NCBI GenBank assembly: GCA_021813155.1
Contig: JAKALK010000018.1
Coordinates: forward strand, 1 to 14,246
Origin: a bacterium
GTDB lineage: Bacteria; Patescibacteriota; Minisyncoccia; UBA6257; 2-01-FULL-56-20
DNA length: 14,246 bases
Reading direction: 5' to 3'
The notes beneath the pieces are model-generated. The model was not told where the DNA came from. It did no database searches and saw only the letters and a list, made by a program, of their open reading frames with translations. This document shows, one piece after another, positions 6,902-13,053 of this stretch (within the stretch, counting starts at the first letter, position 1; every line of letters begins with the position of its first letter). A program made the position numbers and the translations under genes.

Positions 6902-7544
6902 CTTCGATATCATCTCAATTTTTCCAGAGGTTTTTGGGGCTTATTTTAAAGAGTCTTTATTTCGACGAGCGATAGCGGGCGGATTAATCGATGTTAGACT
7001 TCATAATCTGCGGGATTTTGTTCGTGATAAGCATAAGAAGGTTGACGATAAGCCTTTTGGTGGTGGCCCCGGAATGGTTATGAAAATTGAACCGATTTTT
7101 AGGGCAGTTTCAAAAATTCGAGGGGAGGAAGATAAGGGTAAAAGCCGGGTGGTGCTTTTTAGCACGCGGGGAAAAAAATTGGATGCCAAAGCAGCTCGGA
7201 GATTGGTAAAATATGACCAACTTATTTTGATTTGCGGACGCTATGAAGGAGTTGACGAGAGGGTGGCGCAGTTTGTTGCCGACGAGGAAGTTTCGATAGG
7301 GGACTATATTCTTTCCGGAGGAGAGTTGCCAGCTATGATTTTTGCCGAAGTTGTGGCAAGATTTTTGCCAGGTTTCTTGGGGAGATTTGAGTCTCTTGAG
7401 GAGATTAAGGGATCTTACCCGGTTTATACGCAGCCGGCTGTGTTTCGGCCGAGAAAATCTAAGAGGGTATGGAGAGTTCCGCCTGTTCTTTTGTCGGGGA
7501 ATCATCGGAAGATTTCGGAATGGCGAAATCAAACCTTTTCCTAA
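6852..7544 (+). CDS. trmD: tRNA (guanine-N1-)-methyltransferase TrmD, short form
   Basis: TrmD methylates G37 next to the anticodon of certain tRNAs using S-adenosylmethionine, which prevents +1 frameshifts. The SPOUT trefoil-knot motifs are clear: FDIISIFPEVF from residue 18, DDKPFGGGPGMVM, LILICGRYEGVDERV, and SIGDYILSGGELPAM. Arg170 in VARFLPG matches the catalytic-site Arg154 of E. coli. The usual loop with the catalytic Asp (E. coli Asp169, ...DSF...) is shortened here to ESLEEIKGSYPVYTQP, with Glu but no Asp. The protein ends right after LLSGNHRKISEWR and so lacks most of the C-terminal tRNA-binding helices of the E. coli enzyme. The start is uncertain: ATGs at 6852, 6861 and 6867 all precede a lysine-rich stretch, none has a good ribosome site, and all overlap the ATPase gene. 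Family identity is firm. Confidence 0.92.
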   Translation: MKIMNMIKKKTKKRKLSFDIISIFPEVFGAYFKESLFRRAIAGGLIDVRLHNLRDFVRDKHKKVDDKPFGGGPGMVMKIEPIFRAVSKIRGEEDKGKSRVVLFSTRGKKLDAKAARRLVKYDQLILICGRYEGVDERVAQFVADEEVSIGDYILSGGELPAMIFAEVVARFLPGFLGRFESLEEIKGSYPVYTQPAVFRPRKSKRVWRVPPVLLSGNHRKISEWRNQTFS

Positions 7545-8941
7545 TTGGGAGTATTTTTTTCCTCGTAGGGGTTTTTGCTGCTAGCTCTAGTTGGGATGTT
7601 TTTGTAAGCCTTGCCACGCTCGGTGGCGGGATTTTATTTTTTATTTTGGTAAAAGGCAAGAATTTTTTTAGCTTAACTCTTTTGATTTTAGTCTTTTCAG
7701 CTTTTTTAGGGGGATTTTTTTACTACAACTTTTACCTTAACCTACGGGGAGAAAATCAGAGAATAGTTTTCGACAGGCCATTTGATTTTAAGGGGGTAGT
7801 AGTCGACGAACCTATTTTTCGAGAAAAATTTCAAGAGGTAGCGATTGATTTAGAAAAACCTTTTTTCGGAAAAATGAAGGTGTTACTGCCACTTTCGCCG
7901 AAGTTTAGATATGGCGACTTGGTGGGTTTTCGGGGAGTGATCGTGGTTCCTGCTGAAGGGTATTTTTACCCAGTTTCGTTTTTCCCCAAGGCTGATCTCC
8001 TCGGTGAACACCTAGGGTTTTGGTTGAAAGAGAAATTACTGGATTTCAAATTTAAACAGATTTCTGTTTTTCGCGAATATTTATCCCAGGATCAGGCAGC
8101 ACTGATTTCCGGAATTACTTATGGATTTCGAGGCGATTTCACTGAAGAATTTAAGATGAAAATGAATCGGAGCGGGACAACGCACATCGTAGCGCTTTCT
8201 GGATACAATATCGCTATTTTAGTTTCAGTTATCTTTTTTGCAGCTAATAGATATTTTTCGAGGCGAAAAACTTTCTATCTTACAATAATTGTAATTTCGC
8301 TTTTTGTGATGATGGTAGGCGGGGAGGCGTCCGTCGTGCGCGCCGCCATCATGGGTTTTTTGGTTCTTTTGGCTAGGGAAGCCGGTCGGATGCATCAAGC
8401 TTTTAGGGTGATCGTTTTTTCGGCTTTATTGATGGTGCTCTTTAATCCAACAATTTTAAGATATGACCTGAGTTTTCAACTTTCTTTTTTGAGCTTGCTC
8501 GGTTTAGTTTATCTTGAACCAATTTTCCGGGAATTTTTAAGGATTAAAGACGATGATCAAAGTTTTATGAGCTGGAAGACGGGCGCCATAACTACGCTTT
8601 CAGCGCAACTTATGGTTGTGCCATTTATCCTTGGAAATTTTGGACAATTTTCCGTCTTTTCAATTCTCGCCAATGTTTTAATTTTAGAAACTTTGCCATT
8701 GGTGATGTTTTTTGGTTTTTTAGTGGCTTTAGGCGGTCTAATTTTTAGCGGGCTAGGTTTCATCGTTGCTAAGTTTCTTGGCATCTTTTTAGCTTATCAA
8801 ATTGGCGTGATGAGCTTTTTTTCGAAATTTTACATTGCTTTATCGGGCGGTATTTTCTCTGGCCCTTTAGCGGCGACTTACTACGCAATTATTTTGGGTA
8901 TAATTTACTTTAAAAATGCAACGAAACACCAGCAATCTTAG
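7520..8941 (+). CDS. comEC: ComEC/Rec2-type DNA uptake channel, membrane part
   Basis: ComEC forms the inner-membrane channel that takes up single-stranded DNA during transformation. Hydrophobic helices fill both ends. Between them (from about residue 75) lies an OB-like extracytoplasmic segment (FKGVVVDEPIFREKF...YGDLVGFRGVIV). The competence core carries the signature GTTHIVALSGYNIAI, with His222, and the basic-helix region VGGEASVVRAAIMGF. It ends after FKNATKHQQS, so the metallo-beta-lactamase domain is not attached but follows as a separate overlapping gene. I chose ATG 7520 (MAKSNLF) over the upstream ATG 7469 because the extra 17 residues lie wholly inside trmD and are polar, while 7520 is followed at once by a membrane helix and has GGAAG a few bases upstream. 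It overlaps trmD by 25 bases. Confidence 0.88.
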   Translation: MAKSNLFLIGSIFFLVGVFAASSSWDVFVSLATLGGGILFFILVKGKNFFSLTLLILVFSAFLGGFFYYNFYLNLRGENQRIVFDRPFDFKGVVVDEPIFREKFQEVAIDLEKPFFGKMKVLLPLSPKFRYGDLVGFRGVIVVPAEGYFYPVSFFPKADLLGEHLGFWLKEKLLDFKFKQISVFREYLSQDQAALISGITYGFRGDFTEEFKMKMNRSGTTHIVALSGYNIAILVSVIFFAANRYFSRRKTFYLTIIVISLFVMMVGGEASVVRAAIMGFLVLLAREAGRMHQAFRVIVFSALLMVLFNPTILRYDLSFQLSFLSLLGLVYLEPIFREFLRIKDDDQSFMSWKTGAITTLSAQLMVVPFILGNFGQFSVFSILANVLILETLPLVMFFGFLVALGGLIFSGLGFIVAKFLGIFLAYQIGVMSFFSKFYIALSGGIFSGPLAATYYAIILGIIYFKNATKHQQS

Positions 8942-9773
8942 TTTGTTAGTAATTGTAGGGATTATATTTTTGGACGGGTTGGTATGGTATCAGATTTTTA
9001 GAGGTTGGCCCACTGAATTGAAATTACATTTTCTTGATGTCGGACAGGGAGACAGTGCTTTGATGCAATTAGGAGACGTTAAAATTTTGACCGATGCCGG
9101 GCCGAATTCTAAGGTTATAAAATCTCTTGAGAAATTAGAGGGTGTTCGGAAGTATGTCGACCTTGCGATTATTTCCCATCCTCAGCTTGATCATTTTAAT
9201 GGATTTAACTATCTTTTGGACCGATATAGTTTTGGAGCTTTTATTCTTAATGGCCGTGAGTCTCAGGCGCCGGAATGGAAGGAACTAATGAAGAAGATTA
9301 GTGATAATAAGATACCAGTTATCAGACTTGGCGCTGGCGATTCTATTAAGTATTTAGATAACAAACTGGCGATTTTGTCGCCGGGACGGGATCTTCTTCA
9401 AAGCGGTGAATTAAACGATACAAGTTTAGTGGTGCGGTTTGAAACTCCTAAGCTCAAGGTGATTATGACGGGCGATATTGGAGCGAGCGCGGAGAAGTTT
9501 TTATTACGAAACTACCCGACGACGTCTTTAGTGGCTGACATCTTGAAAGTTCCGCATCACGGTTCTAAGTACTCTCTGGGAAAGGATTTTTTAGGCGCTG
9601 TGCAGCCCAAGGTGGCGGTTATTGAAGTTGGGCAAAATCGCTATGGGCATCCAGGGGTTGAAACGTTGAAACGTCTCGGTAATTTTGGTGTTAAGATTTT
9701 TAGAACTGACTTAGATGGGAATGTTAGTTCCCTACAAGATGGTGACCGCGTGAAATTTTTTAAGGATCTATAG
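8916..9773 (+). CDS. ComEC partner: metallo-beta-lactamase-fold domain with N-terminal membrane anchor
   Basis: The 285-residue protein corresponds to the C-terminal third of full-length ComEC, which trims or processes DNA at the outer face of the membrane. One hydrophobic segment (residues ~9-28) anchors it. The fold's landmarks follow: LHFLDVGQGDSALMQ, TDAGPN, the metal motif ISHPQLDHFNG (His88, Asp92, His93), MTGDIGASAEKFL and KVPHHGSKYS. The usual ComEC motif is H-x-D-x-D-H; here the middle Asp is Gln90, so one metal ligand is changed. Its ATG lies 26 bases inside the comEC membrane gene, in the +1 frame relative to it. Translational coupling is therefore likely, and a simple -1 slip would not join the two. 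A sequencing frameshift is possible, but the fresh start followed by a membrane helix favours a real split gene. Confidence 0.85.
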   Translation: MQRNTSNLSLLVIVGIIFLDGLVWYQIFRGWPTELKLHFLDVGQGDSALMQLGDVKILTDAGPNSKVIKSLEKLEGVRKYVDLAIISHPQLDHFNGFNYLLDRYSFGAFILNGRESQAPEWKELMKKISDNKIPVIRLGAGDSIKYLDNKLAILSPGRDLLQSGELNDTSLVVRFETPKLKVIMTGDIGASAEKFLLRNYPTTSLVADILKVPHHGSKYSLGKDFLGAVQPKVAVIEVGQNRYGHPGVETLKRLGNFGVKIFRTDLDGNVSSLQDGDRVKFFKDL

Positions 9774-9779
9774 ATTTTT

Positions 9780-9808
9780 TTGATTTTTATTACGAAGTGT
9801 GATATAAT
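9780..9808 (+). promoter_or_regulatory. Strong promoter TTGATT-17-TATAAT with extended -10 (TGA)
   Basis: TTGATT at 9780-9785, a 17-base spacer and a perfect TATAAT at 9803-9808, preceded by TGA at 9800-9802, make the best promoter in the window. Transcription should start near 9815, a few bases after the stop of the ComEC partner gene's region, and about 100 bases before the next start codon. It begins a new unit in the same direction. Confidence 0.7.
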
Positions 9809-9813
9809 GAATG

Positions 9814-9880
9814 GGTCGTCGGGATTTGCCCGGAGACTTCTTCACTGGCAGCCGGGGTACTTCATTTTGGGTACCCCGGC
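9814..9880 (+). ncRNA. Structured leader or small RNA with two hairpins
   Basis: From the predicted start of transcription two hairpins can be folded by eye. The first pairs 9814-9823 with 9829-9838: CGGG/CCCG and GTC/GAC arms separated by a G-U pair and a G-A mismatch, with an ATTTG loop. The second is a perfect 10-pair stem, GCCGGGGTAC (9851-9860) with GTACCCCGGC (9871-9880), around a 10-base loop. The bases after the second stem (ATAGTTTATAATTT) are U-rich but broken, so it would be a weak terminator or attenuator. I recognise no named RNA family. It could be a small RNA of ~70 bases, or a regulatory leader for the gene at 9918, whose ribosome site (AGAGGGGGG) could in principle pair with the CCCC arm. 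Confidence 0.45.
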
Positions 9881-9886
9881 ATAGTT

Positions 9887-9892
9887 TATAAT
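9887..9892 (+). promoter_or_regulatory. Possible second -10 box for the small membrane protein
   Basis: A perfect TATAAT follows the second hairpin, 25 bases before the GTG at 9918. No good -35 is found at 16-18 bases, so it may be chance. If active it would express the gene downstream of the hairpins without the structured leader. Confidence 0.25.
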
Positions 9893-9904
9893 TTAGTGAA
9901 ATTG

Positions 9905-9913
9905 AGAGGGGGG
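9905..9913 (+). promoter_or_regulatory. Purine-rich ribosome binding site for the GTG start at 9918
   Basis: AGAGGGGGG lies 4-8 bases before GTG 9918 and is one of the few Shine-Dalgarno-like sites in the window. A second one, AAAGGAG at 9926-9932, sits 12 bases before an in-frame ATG at 9945, so that codon is an alternative start. Confidence 0.45.
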
Positions 9914-9917
9914 CGTT

Positions 9918-10304
9918 GTGACCGGAAAGGAGTTTAGTAGAAGTATGCCTGATCTGAGAGACCAGAAAGTTACGGCAAAATCGGTGGCTGGCTTTCTTCT
10001 AATAATTCTGGCGGTTGCGGGCGCTGTTGTTTTGGGAAAGGAGTTTTTGGGGCATAAAGTTACCGTCGGTGAGCTTCCAGTGAGTTCAAGAGCTTCGATT
10101 TTCAGCGCCTCTTTTTCTAGTTCCAGTATTTCACAGGACTCGATCGGACGGGAAGGAGTAAGACACGCTCTTTTCGAGACCCTTGCCCAAAGGATTTCGC
10201 TCGAGGCTCGTGATCGCAGTAAAATTGTGATTAAGCTTGATACTTTGTCTGTCCCTGATTCGGATTTGGTGGTGATGTGGGTGACCTGGAAAGATGCGCA
10301 GTAA
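9918..10304 (+). CDS. Small single-span membrane protein, unknown function
   Basis: A 128-residue protein without a recognised family. A short charged N-terminus (with GTG start; 9 residues shorter if ATG 9945 is used) precedes one hydrophobic helix at residues ~24-41 (VAGFLLIILAVAGAVVLG). A Ser/Phe-rich low-complexity stretch follows (ASIFSASFSSSSIS, ~55-68), then a short, probably folded tail with alternating hydrophobic residues and charge (IVIKLDTLSVPDSDLVVMWVTW). The basic residues before the helix suggest that the tail faces outward. The gene is alone between its own promoter and leader at 9780 and a strong terminator at 10323, so it is probably regulated independently of the ComEC and cell-wall genes. 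Confidence 0.65.
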   Translation: MTGKEFSRSMPDLRDQKVTAKSVAGFLLIILAVAGAVVLGKEFLGHKVTVGELPVSSRASIFSASFSSSSISQDSIGREGVRHALFETLAQRISLEARDRSKIVIKLDTLSVPDSDLVVMWVTWKDAQ

Positions 10305-10322
10305 CAGGGGGGACGAGAACAC

Positions 10323-10362
10323 GCAAGCCGAGACCAGTGGTCTCGGCTTCTTGCATTTTTTT
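10323..10362 (+). terminator. Strong intrinsic terminator
   Basis: AAGCCGAGACC and GGTCTCGGCTT form a perfect 11-pair stem around the loop AGT. GCAA/TTGC-type outer pairs extend it with one bulged C, and seven T follow (10356-10362). It ends the transcript of the small membrane protein 18 bases after its stop and isolates it from the amidohydrolase gene. Confidence 0.88.
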
Positions 10363-10377
10363 AGTCTAGTTTAATCG

Positions 10378-10386
10378 TGATATAAT
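10378..10386 (+). promoter_or_regulatory. Extended -10 promoter (TGATATAAT) for the amidohydrolase-ftsW genes
   Basis: TGA plus a perfect TATAAT ends 13 bases before the ATG at 10400, so transcription would start about 7 bases before the start codon. The -35 zone falls in the T-run of the terminator and is poor, but an extended -10 can make up for that. The ten bases GTGATATAAT are identical to those of the promoter at 9799-9808. Confidence 0.55.
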
Positions 10387-10399
10387 TTTTAGGTAGGAA

Positions 10400-11908
10400 A
10401 TGACTCTTTTGATTCGAAATGTTCAGATTTTAGGAAGCGAGCGGAAGCTACCCGACCGCTTTGATGTTTTTGTAAACGGGGATAAGATTGCTGCAATAGG
10501 GCGATTTCCTGGAAAGAGCGCAGACGAGATTATCGAAGGACAGGAAATGTTTCTTGCGCCCGGTTTTATTGATGTCGATACAGAATCCGATCACTATTTG
10601 AGTGTTTTTTCAAACCCGTCGCAAGAAGATTTTATTAAGCAGGGAGTGACGTCGATTATCGGGGGTATGTGCGGTGCTTCATTGGCGCCCTTGCTTTACG
10701 GCAGCTTAGAGGCTCTTGAAGAATGGACGCGAATTGCAGAAGTAAATGTTGACTGGCACACGATGGACGAATTTTCTAAGGTTCTAGAGAAGATACCGCG
10801 TGGAGTTAACTTTGCAACTTTGGTTGGACATACGACGATAAGGCAGGCAATCATTGGACGAAAACCCAGAGACCTAACGAAGAATGAGCTGAAGGTTTTT
10901 GTCGAGATTCTTAATCGGGCGCTGGAGGAAGGGGGGTGGGGGCTGTCGACTGGTTTGGGATATGCTCAAAGTCGCGACGTTCCATATGCTGAAATTAGTG
11001 CTTTGGCTACTATAGTCAAAAAAGTAGATGGAGTGTACGCGACACATCTTCGAAGTGAAACGATTGCTTTGAAGGAGGCCGTTGACGAAACTTTGCGATT
11101 GGTTCGAGAAGTGGGAGTGAAGACATTGATAAGTCACTTTATGCCTACTTATGGTTACGAGGATGCGTATAAGAATGTCTTAGATCGTATTCATAACTTA
11201 CCAAATGCAGACGATGTACAGTATAGCGTCTATCCTTTTTCGACAAGGATTTTAAAACTCTATACTTTTTTGCCGGCTTGGGCCCAAAAAGAAAATTTGG
11301 ACGTAATGAATATGAGCTTGCAGGACGAATGGTTGCGTTCAAAAATTTTAAAAGAATTACCCGCAGTTGACCCTAAACATTTTGTTGTCGCCCAGGCTCC
11401 GGGAAATGAGGCGCTTGTAGGCTATACTCTTTTTGATCTTAAGAAAATGTTTTCGTTAAAGAGTTTCGGAGAGGCACTTATGAAATTAATGCTTACAACA
11501 AAGCTTCAGGCGATAATTTTTTACGAGAATGTTAATTTTGATTTAGTGAGAGAAGCCCTAAAAAGCCGTCATTCGCTGGTGGCTTCAAATGCGGCCAGCT
11601 TTAAACTGAATCCGCGGCGAAAGATTTTAAAACCTGAAAGGGCGACTTCAACCTTTACTAAATTTTTGTCGATGGTTCAAAATGATAATTTGATGTCAAT
11701 TGATGAAGCAATTAAGAAAATAACATTTGAGCCGGCTCGCAAGTTTAATTTAATTAATCGGGGATTAATAAAGGAGGGATATTTTGCTGATTTGGTGGTT
11801 TTTAAGGGCGATCAGGTTAATTTTGTAGTTGTGAATGGTCGGTTGGCTGTAAAAAACGGCGAATTTACCGGTGTTTTAAACGGTAGGTTTCTTAGATTTA
11901 AAGCTTAA
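10400..11908 (+). CDS. D-aminoacylase-like amidohydrolase with altered metal site
   Basis: The 502-residue protein follows the N-acyl-D-amino-acid deacylase branch of the amidohydrolase superfamily from end to end. Motifs seen are APGFIDV near residue 53, GVTSIIGGMCGASLAPL, VGHTTIRQAIIGR, GLSTGLGYAQ, VYATHLRSE, LISHF, and the closing EGYFADLVVFKGDQVNFVVVNGR. Compared with the A. faecalis enzyme as I remember it, the tight zinc site is kept: Cys91, His216 and His246 match Cys96, His220 and His250. The second site is lost: the HxH (His67/His69) has become Asp60-Thr-Glu62, and the catalytic Asp366 in SDG has become Asn397 in SNA. It may therefore bind one metal and use another chemistry, or not be a catalyst. 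It lies 3 bases before ftsW, which suggests a link to cell-wall D-amino acids or muropeptides; that link is inference. No signal peptide is visible. Confidence 0.8.
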   Translation: MTLLIRNVQILGSERKLPDRFDVFVNGDKIAAIGRFPGKSADEIIEGQEMFLAPGFIDVDTESDHYLSVFSNPSQEDFIKQGVTSIIGGMCGASLAPLLYGSLEALEEWTRIAEVNVDWHTMDEFSKVLEKIPRGVNFATLVGHTTIRQAIIGRKPRDLTKNELKVFVEILNRALEEGGWGLSTGLGYAQSRDVPYAEISALATIVKKVDGVYATHLRSETIALKEAVDETLRLVREVGVKTLISHFMPTYGYEDAYKNVLDRIHNLPNADDVQYSVYPFSTRILKLYTFLPAWAQKENLDVMNMSLQDEWLRSKILKELPAVDPKHFVVAQAPGNEALVGYTLFDLKKMFSLKSFGEALMKLMLTTKLQAIIFYENVNFDLVREALKSRHSLVASNAASFKLNPRRKILKPERATSTFTKFLSMVQNDNLMSIDEAIKKITFEPARKFNLINRGLIKEGYFADLVVFKGDQVNFVVVNGRLAVKNGEFTGVLNGRFLRFKA

Positions 11909-11911
11909 TTT

Positions 11912-13027
11912 ATGCTTGGCGTTAAACGTAAGGTTGGTCATCGTCCAGATTATTTTTTGCTGGCTATTTTTTTTGTGTTGGTAGTTTTTGGTTTGGTGAT
12001 GTTATCAAGTGCTTCTTCGGAGCTTGGAAAAATTCGTTTTGATGATAGTTATTATTACCTGAAGCACCAATTGGTTAGTGGTTTAATTTTGGGAGCGATC
12101 GGTTTTTTTATCGGAACGAAACTGAATTACCAATATTATCGAAAATTGGCGCTACCATTACTATTGGTCAGCTTAGTTACTTTAGGTTTAGTTTTTACTA
12201 AATTTGGGGTGGTGGCAGGGGGGTCTCGACGATGGTTAAGTTTTGGTTCGATGAGTTTTCAACCCGCGGAACTATTAAAGATTACTTTTATAATTTATCT
12301 TGCCGCTTGGCTTAGCAATCCAAAAGTTCATCGTGGAAAGAGTTTCTGGGCTGGTTTTCTGCCTTTTTTATTGATTTCAGGGGTGACGGCGGGGTTATTG
12401 TTGTTACAGCCAGCTACGAGTATGGTTGTAATTCTAGTTGGAGCCGGATTGATCGTGTATTTTCTAAGTGGAATTCAAATAAAATATTTGCTAACTTTGG
12501 GTTTGATTGGGATTGTGGTTTTAGGGATTGTTGTTTATCTGACTCCGTATCGTTTTCAGAGGGTTGCTAGTTTTTTTAAGGGAGGGGGAGATTTGGAAGG
12601 TTCGGGTTATCACTTAAAGGAGGCTCTAATTGCTATTGGATCGGGAGGCTGGACTGGGGTTGGATTTGGGGAATCTAAGACAAAAACTAACTATTTACCA
12701 GCACCAATCGACGACTCTATTTTTGCCGTTACCGGTGAGGAACTAGGTTTCGTAGGGGCTGGAGCACTAGTGGCTGTCTTTGGGGTCTTGATTTTTCGCC
12801 TTTTTATGTTGGCGAGAAATATGCGGGATCAATTTGGCCAGCTCTTAGTTATTGGTTTTGCGTCGATTGTTGGAATTCAGTCAATTATAAATATCGCTGC
12901 AATTTCGGGTTTGATGCCATTGACTGGCGTGCCCCTGCCTTTTATTAGCTATGGCGGGACTGCTCTTGCAGTTTTTTTGACGATGAGTGGGATTATTATT
13001 AACGTTTCGAAATACACAAGAAATTAA
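11912..13027 (+). CDS. ftsW: Lipid II polymerase / cell-division protein FtsW (SEDS family)
   Basis: SEDS proteins polymerise lipid II into glycan strands at the septum. The 371-residue protein has about ten membrane helices and the family's landmarks: GGSRRWLSFGSMSFQPAELLK, the loop YLPAPIDDSIFAVTGEELGF with the essential Asp (Asp268 here, aligned with Asp262 of RodA), and the closing NIAAISGLMPLTGVPLPFISYGGTA. Neighbouring murG and general resemblance favour FtsW over RodA, but the two are hard to separate from sequence alone. It starts 3 bases after the amidohydrolase stop with no ribosome site of its own, so translational coupling is likely. No FtsI-type transpeptidase is in the window. 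Confidence 0.93.
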   Translation: MLGVKRKVGHRPDYFLLAIFFVLVVFGLVMLSSASSELGKIRFDDSYYYLKHQLVSGLILGAIGFFIGTKLNYQYYRKLALPLLLVSLVTLGLVFTKFGVVAGGSRRWLSFGSMSFQPAELLKITFIIYLAAWLSNPKVHRGKSFWAGFLPFLLISGVTAGLLLLQPATSMVVILVGAGLIVYFLSGIQIKYLLTLGLIGIVVLGIVVYLTPYRFQRVASFFKGGGDLEGSGYHLKEALIAIGSGGWTGVGFGESKTKTNYLPAPIDDSIFAVTGEELGFVGAGALVAVFGVLIFRLFMLARNMRDQFGQLLVIGFASIVGIQSIINIAAISGLMPLTGVPLPFISYGGTALAVFLTMSGIIINVSKYTRN

Positions 13028-13035
13028 AACTATAA

Positions 13036-13044
13036 TGCTAGAAT
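13036..13044 (+). promoter_or_regulatory. Possible promoter for murG (TGCTAGAAT, overlapping TATAAT)
   Basis: TATAAT at 13031-13036 runs into an extended-type box TGC-TAGAAT at 13036-13044. Either would start transcription within ~11 bases of the murG ATG at 13054. No good -35 is seen, since that region is the end of ftsW. It would let murG be expressed apart from ftsW. Confidence 0.35.
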
Positions 13045-13053
13045 TTATTTATT

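Noticed and set aside
7469..7519. Upstream ATG giving a 17-residue longer ComEC
   Set aside because: The extra residues are polar, lie inside trmD, and precede a natural MAKS-plus-membrane-helix start at 7520.
8900..8941. Programmed -1 frameshift joining the two ComEC parts
   Set aside because: The partner lies in the +1 frame relative to the membrane gene, which a -1 slip would not reach; overlap with reinitiation is simpler.
9765..9781. T-run with a short palindrome (ATCTATAGAT) after the ComEC partner as a terminator
   Set aside because: The palindrome has no room for a loop and is A+T-rich; a stable hairpin is unlikely.
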